Assembly: GCA_031417555.1 (NCBI GenBank)
Contig: JANOVV010000049.1
Coordinates: 1-27,728, forward strand
Source: JADKIH01 sp031417555
GTDB lineage: Bacteria > Bacteroidota > Bacteroidia > AKYH767-A > 2013-40CM-41-45
Length of the DNA stretch: 27,728 nt
Reading direction: 5' to 3'
The notes under the pieces are model-generated. The model saw only the letters and a program-made list of their open reading frames with translations. It had not been told where the DNA came from and made no database searches. The position numbers were made by a program, and so were the translations under genes. Below are positions 23,496 through 27,728 of the stretch, in pieces; positions within the stretch are counted from its first letter, which is position 1; every line of letters begins with the position of its first letter.

Positions 23496-24822
23496 TTTGC
23501 GAAATGCCCTGAAGAAATTCAGGACAGACAGCGATTATAATGAACTAATCCGGACAAGTTTTTTTGCTTTACTGGTTCGGATTACCGGTGTTGTTACCGG
23601 TTTTTTAGTAACTCTAATCACCACACGATATTTTGGTGCTGATGCTCTTGGCATCGTTTGTATTTGCCTAGCAATTCTAAGCTTTTCTTCTGTTTTCGGA
23701 AAACTGGGATTTGATATTGCCCTCATGAAATATATTGCAGGATTTGCTATCAATAAAAATTACTCTGGAATTAAAGGCGTTTATCTCGAGGCAGTAAAAA
23801 TTATTTTACCTGCAACGATTCTGATTTCTTCCATTCTTTATTTTCTTGCTCCATGGATGGCCAATGACCTTTTTCACAAACCATATTTAAAAAATCTTTT
23901 ACAAATAAACGCTTGGCTTGCATTACCTCTCGTTTTTTTACTTTTAAATTCTGAATGCATCCGAGGACTCAAAAGAATAAGAACATATACCTTTCTTCAA
24001 ACTGTTTCTGTTTCATTATTTGCTGCCATCCTATTGATCATTACTTCTTTCTTTATTAAAGGAAATGAAATCCCTGCCAGAATTCAATTTATATGTATTA
24101 CCCTTTCAGGAATATTAAGTACCGTTCTATGGTTAAAATACAGTAAGTACAGAAAAAACAAAGCAACAATAGTTGTTTCATCCAAAGATCTAATTCGTAC
24201 TTCTTCTTCTATGTTTACTACGACATTGATGCAATTAACAATGTCGTGGGCCGGTACTTTAATATTGGCGGCCTATTTAAACGAAACAGATGTAGGAATA
24301 TACAATGCCCTGGTCCGGATTTCTGTCGTAACAAATATTACAATCCTTGCAATAAACAGTCTTGCAATGCCCCGTTTCGCTGAATCTTATGCTGCAAAAT
24401 CTTTTGATACTTTAAAAAAACATGCAGAAGAATCTACTCGTTTAATATTTCTAACATCATTGCCCATTTTTATAATTCTCGCTATTTTTCCTCAATGGAT
24501 TCTTTCCATTTTTGGAAAAGAATTTCCGGGAAATGAAAATGCATTGTATGTTTTATTAGCCGGACAACTAATCGTCAGCTTTTCGGGATTACCATCACAA
24601 ATTCTGAATATGGCAGATCGGCAGCATGTTTTAAGAAATATTGCTATTATTTCTGCTATTATAAATGTTCTTTCTTGCTTTATTTTAATTCCCCAATTTG
24701 GAATTATGGGAGCCTGTTATGCACAGTTAGCCGGAATTTTTACATGGAATTTGCTAAGCACATGGAGTGTTAAGAGGCATTTCGGTTTTTTTGTATTTTT
24801 TAAATTAAAAAATAAAGGGTAA
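23473..24822 (+). CDS. Wzx-type polysaccharide flippase
   Basis: This 449-residue membrane protein has an estimated 12-14 hydrophobic helices and belongs to the MVF/MATE-like polysaccharide exporter group, which flips lipid-linked glycan repeat units across the inner membrane. The first helix carries the typical TGFLVTLITTRYFGADALGIVCICLAI pattern split over residues 40-68, and a later helix has the usual ADRQHVLRNIAIISAIINV layout. Its start overlaps cysQ: ATG 23473 lies 23 bp inside cysQ, and in-frame TTG codons at 23485 and 23497 are alternatives. It is followed 28 bp later by an O-antigen ligase/polymerase gene. Confidence 0.88.
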   Translation: MIGLLPDNLRNALKKFRTDSDYNELIRTSFFALLVRITGVVTGFLVTLITTRYFGADALGIVCICLAILSFSSVFGKLGFDIALMKYIAGFAINKNYSGIKGVYLEAVKIILPATILISSILYFLAPWMANDLFHKPYLKNLLQINAWLALPLVFLLLNSECIRGLKRIRTYTFLQTVSVSLFAAILLIITSFFIKGNEIPARIQFICITLSGILSTVLWLKYSKYRKNKATIVVSSKDLIRTSSSMFTTTLMQLTMSWAGTLILAAYLNETDVGIYNALVRISVVTNITILAINSLAMPRFAESYAAKSFDTLKKHAEESTRLIFLTSLPIFIILAIFPQWILSIFGKEFPGNENALYVLLAGQLIVSFSGLPSQILNMADRQHVLRNIAIISAIINVLSCFILIPQFGIMGACYAQLAGIFTWNLLSTWSVKRHFGFFVFFKLKNKG

Positions 24823-24850
24823 AAAGGATCACTTTCCTTAAATTCGTGCT

Positions 24851-26155
24851 GTGGAAAATAAATACTTAACATTTGATGATCGCCGGCTTCCACCATTGGC
24901 AGTGTATTCTTTTCTTTTCCTTGTTTACATTTCAACTTTTCGAATTTTCGCGACGCTGCCTTTTGAAAATTTTCATCAGGGAATCTCAACAATTGCCATC
25001 ATTCTATTAACACTTTATTATCTGGTCCATTTAATAATCAATATTAATAATAGTCATATTAATCGTCTCGACGTACTTATGTGGGTTTTTATTTTTGTGA
25101 ATTTTGTGACTGCATACCGAGGCCATGAAGTTTTTGGACAACCTTATTATTTTGGTATTATGGCTCAACGGTCTGTGCTCCTGTCATTATCGGGCATTCT
25201 TATTATTTCATTTTTGAATAAAGGCTTTATTACTATCGAACAAATTGAGCGATCCTTTCTGATAGTTTCTATTTCTCTTCTCTTCATTTGTTATTTTTTC
25301 TTTTTATTTGTCAACCCTATTCATTTTAATGATAATGAATTCGTGGTTTATAGTCCAATTCGCGGGTATCGATATAGATTTCAATTTGCTTTGGTAATAA
25401 TGCTTCTCTTTTATTCTTTGTTTAAAGTTTCTTATGAAAGAAAAAAAAGGTTTGCACTAATATTTACCCTAATTCTTTTTTACCTGATTTATTTTCTTCA
25501 ATCCCGTACAACACTTGTTGTTCTTGCCATTACTTTACTAATTTATTTTTTTAGAAATTTTTCCATGCGTCAAAAAGTTAAAAAAATATTAATCTATGGC
25601 AGTTTAATTTTTACCGGAACGATAATACTCCTTGGTTTAGGATATACATCACTTTTTGAAAAATATCAATTACTCTTTCAAAATGTACTCAAAGCTTTTA
25701 TTTCTGAATCAACAGATGAAGCTTCTTCTGCTGTACGATTTTTAGAATATAATACCGCTTACGATTATATAATTAAAAACCCATTGCTTGGAAATGGTTT
25801 TATCAGCAATCAATGGAATGGTGGTTGGCATAAAATACTTGGCTACTTCTACCCTGCCGATATCGGCATTGTAGGAAATATATTTGTCTTTGGTTTGATC
25901 GGCACTATCTTTATCTATCTACCTTATTATTTTTCATTAAAAATGTCACAAAACATTCAATCAAAAAATATTTTTTTCAAAACATGTGAATACATGCTTC
26001 TATTCTTCTTCCTGAGTATGTTTTTTTCAGCAGTAAATATCCGTGATTCGAGCAGCATAATGTTTTTAGTTTGCCTGATCTATTATTTTAGATATTACCA
26101 TTTTTCAAATCAATACTACAAACCATTAAATAAAACAACTTCATCGTTTGTATGA
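24851..26155 (+). CDS. O-antigen ligase/polymerase family membrane protein (Wzy or WaaL type)
   Basis: The 434-residue protein is very hydrophobic, with roughly ten to twelve helices and one large polar loop around residues 280-330. This loop contains YIIKNPLLGNGF near residue 310, the pattern typical of the O-antigen ligase family's periplasmic loop. LQSRTTLVVLAITLLIYF, near residues 217-234, is another family feature. Members either polymerise repeat units (Wzy) or attach the chain to lipid A-core or another acceptor (WaaL), and sequence alone does not separate them. Translation starts at GTG 24851. The last four bases, ATGA, are shared with the start of the sulfotransferase gene. Base composition here is clearly more AT-rich than in deoC. 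Confidence 0.82.
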   Translation: MENKYLTFDDRRLPPLAVYSFLFLVYISTFRIFATLPFENFHQGISTIAIILLTLYYLVHLIININNSHINRLDVLMWVFIFVNFVTAYRGHEVFGQPYYFGIMAQRSVLLSLSGILIISFLNKGFITIEQIERSFLIVSISLLFICYFFFLFVNPIHFNDNEFVVYSPIRGYRYRFQFALVIMLLFYSLFKVSYERKKRFALIFTLILFYLIYFLQSRTTLVVLAITLLIYFFRNFSMRQKVKKILIYGSLIFTGTIILLGLGYTSLFEKYQLLFQNVLKAFISESTDEASSAVRFLEYNTAYDYIIKNPLLGNGFISNQWNGGWHKILGYFYPADIGIVGNIFVFGLIGTIFIYLPYYFSLKMSQNIQSKNIFFKTCEYMLLFFFLSMFFSAVNIRDSSSIMFLVCLIYYFRYYHFSNQYYKPLNKTTSSFV

Positions 26156-27054
26156 CGAATCCCCAATTTTTAATTGTTGGAACAGCAAGGGCAGGCACAA
26201 CTGCTTTACAAAACTATCTTCAGCAACATCCACAGTTGTTTTTATCACCACAAAAAGAGCCTTGCTTCTATTGTTTCGTTGATGAAGAATTAAGATATAA
26301 AAAAGGGAAATTTGCTTTTGCTGTTACTGACTATAAAAAATACAGTCGGTTATTTAAAGATGCAAAACCCGGACAAGTAACCGGTGAGATTTCTACTCCT
26401 TATTTGTATTTACATAATCAGACAATTCATAATATTAAAAAGTATCATTTACATCCGGATACTTTAAAAATTGTTATAATCCTTCGCAACCCTGTCGAAA
26501 GAGCTTATTCTCAATATCTATGGAAAGTTCGCGATGGTCGGGAAGAATTGTCGTTTGAAAATGCTTTGAAACAAGAGAAAAAAAGGATGGAACAAAATTA
26601 TAGTTTTGACTATTTTTATTCACATCGCGGACTATACTATGAACAAGTTAAAGACTATCTTGAAAATTTCAAAAATGTAAAAATTATATTGTTTGATGAT
26701 TTTAAATCAAACTTTGAAAATACAATGGCTGATCTTTGCACTTTTCTGGAAGTTGACAACACTTTTGAATTTATCCGTAAACAAAACATAAACACCTCTT
26801 CCTTTCCCCGGTTTGGAACTTTGGGGAAAATTATTACTGTTGAAAGTAAAATAAAATTTAAACTGCTTAATTACATTCCTGCTGATCTCAGAAACGATAT
26901 TAAAGAAAATTTCAATCGCTGGAATTCTTCTTCAAAATTTCCTCTTCCAATTGCTGCAGCAACCAGAATTTATTTACAGGAATATTATAAAGAAGATATT
27001 TCCAAACTTCAATCACTCTTAGGTATTGATTTGTCAATGTGGTTGAATCATTAA
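26152..27054 (+). CDS. PAPS-dependent carbohydrate-type sulfotransferase
   Basis: The 300-residue protein transfers a sulfuryl group from PAPS to an acceptor. The 5'-phosphosulfate loop is FLIVGTARAGTTAL (6-19), the 3'-phosphate site is ILRNPVERAYSQY (110-122, with Arg112 and Ser120), and KEPCFY (35-40) matches the KEP.FF block of the heparan-sulfate-type and related bacterial enzymes. There is no signal peptide or membrane helix, so it should act in the cytoplasm on a precursor before export. It shares ATGA with the ligase/polymerase gene and a glycosyltransferase gene starts 2 bp after its stop. A glycan is therefore the likely acceptor; a lipid or small molecule is not excluded. Confidence 0.93.
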   Translation: MTNPQFLIVGTARAGTTALQNYLQQHPQLFLSPQKEPCFYCFVDEELRYKKGKFAFAVTDYKKYSRLFKDAKPGQVTGEISTPYLYLHNQTIHNIKKYHLHPDTLKIVIILRNPVERAYSQYLWKVRDGREELSFENALKQEKKRMEQNYSFDYFYSHRGLYYEQVKDYLENFKNVKIILFDDFKSNFENTMADLCTFLEVDNTFEFIRKQNINTSSFPRFGTLGKIITVESKIKFKLLNYIPADLRNDIKENFNRWNSSSKFPLPIAAATRIYLQEYYKEDISKLQSLLGIDLSMWLNH

Positions 27055-27056
27055 AA

Positions 27057-27728
27057 ATGAAACCCCTGAATATAGCAATCATAGATCCAGTTGGAAGAAA
27101 AGCCGGTCTGGATCATTACGATGTTTCACTTGCGGCTGCTTTAAAGAATCAATCCTGTCGTGTAAATGTGTACAGTAATTTCGAAGACAGTAAAAATGAA
27201 TCATTTGTTAAAAAACATTTTCATTTATCAATAAAGAAAAGTTTGTTAAATTCTTTCAATTTAATTATAAAATATCTTTCAGCATTAATTAAATCCCGAT
27301 ACGATAAAACAGAAATTGTAATTATACACCTTTTTCATTCTTCATTTTTTGATTATTTCCTAATCTACCTAACCCATCTTTTTGGATTCCGGATTTGTTT
27401 AATCATTCATGATGTAGAAAATTTGCTGGATGAATCCCGGAAATCATGGATTCAAAAATGCTCTCATTTGTCAACTTACATCGTGGTGCACAACATCGTG
27501 TCGTATGATGAATTGTCAAAAAAGATTACTTCCTATGAAAAAGAAAAAGTATTTATTATCCCTCATGGAAACTTTATCGGCTTAAAAGAAATTACGAATA
27601 AAGTAGAAACATTGAAATATTTTAGTCTTGATAGTAATAAAGTCTATCTGCTATTTTTCGGAATGATAAAAAAATCAAAACGACTTGATGTGCTGATTGA
27701 AGCCTTAAAAGATATTCCTGCAAATGTT
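27057..27728 (+). CDS. glycosyltransferase, GT4-like, cut by the window edge
   Basis: An open frame starts at ATG 27057, 2 bp after the sulfotransferase stop, and runs 224 codons to the window end with no stop. The N-terminal Rossmann half opens with KPLNIAIIDPVGRKAGLDHY. IIHDVENLLDESR (117-129), VFIIPHGNF (165-173) and LLFFGMIKKSKRLDVLIEAL (198-217) follow. The last two are the hinge and the start of the second, nucleotide-sugar-binding domain of GT-B enzymes of family GT4. The remaining roughly 130-150 residues lie outside the window. No signal peptide is seen. It probably adds one sugar to the glycan that the sulfotransferase modifies. Confidence 0.85.
   Translation, partial: MKPLNIAIIDPVGRKAGLDHYDVSLAAALKNQSCRVNVYSNFEDSKNESFVKKHFHLSIKKSLLNSFNLIIKYLSALIKSRYDKTEIVIIHLFHSSFFDYFLIYLTHLFGFRICLIIHDVENLLDESRKSWIQKCSHLSTYIVVHNIVSYDELSKKITSYEKEKVFIIPHGNFIGLKEITNKVETLKYFSLDSNKVYLLFFGMIKKSKRLDVLIEALKDIPANV

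Overview
The window looks like a chromosomal segment of a member of the Bacteroidota. The best marker is a full-length sprA (2398 codons), the giant outer-membrane channel of the type IX secretion system, in the order ruvA-sprA-gcvH-vanZ that I recall as common in this phylum. Supporting signs are the AT-rich intergenic DNA, several GTG starts, few visible Shine-Dalgarno sites and promoter-like matches to the Bacteroidota -7 motif TAnnTTTG. I see no rRNA, tRNA, CRISPR array, transposase or integrase.

Layout. Positions 30-2053 (+) carry ruvB and queG. Positions 2034-14332 are all on the minus strand: a small conserved-looking protein, ubiX, a VanZ-like membrane protein, gcvH, sprA, ruvA and a malic enzyme/phosphotransacetylase fusion. 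From 14664 everything is on the plus strand: a SAM methyltransferase, an outer-membrane beta-barrel protein, then deoC, a complete aldehyde dehydrogenase and a short aldehyde-dehydrogenase-like protein without a catalytic domain. These are followed after only 11 bp by cysC, cysD, cysN, cysQ, a Wzx-type flippase, an O-antigen ligase/polymerase, a PAPS-type sulfotransferase and a glycosyltransferase cut by the window edge.

Two systems stand out. First, 19738-27728 reads as a sulfated surface-polysaccharide locus. CysDN makes APS, CysC makes PAPS, the sulfotransferase uses PAPS, and CysQ clears the PAP by-product, while flippase, ligase/polymerase and glycosyltransferase build and export the glycan. 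No PAPS reductase, sulfite reductase or sulfate transporter lies in the window, so donor supply for sulfation is a better reading than cysteine synthesis. Second, the two aldehyde dehydrogenase genes beside deoC (494 + 311 residues) resemble the two halves of the ALDH16 family (an active ALDH domain plus a pseudo-ALDH domain) carried as separate genes; deoC supplies an obvious aldehyde, acetaldehyde.

The intergenic DNA is patterned. Several gaps hold short arrays with a 7-bp period (near 2971, 11924-12058, 17200, 17246), others with a 9-bp period (1062, 15360, 16085). The malic enzyme gene has a promoter-like sequence followed by an intrinsic-terminator-like hairpin inside its presumed 5' leader. 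The cysC-cysD gap holds two perfect dyads next to a promoter-like motif.
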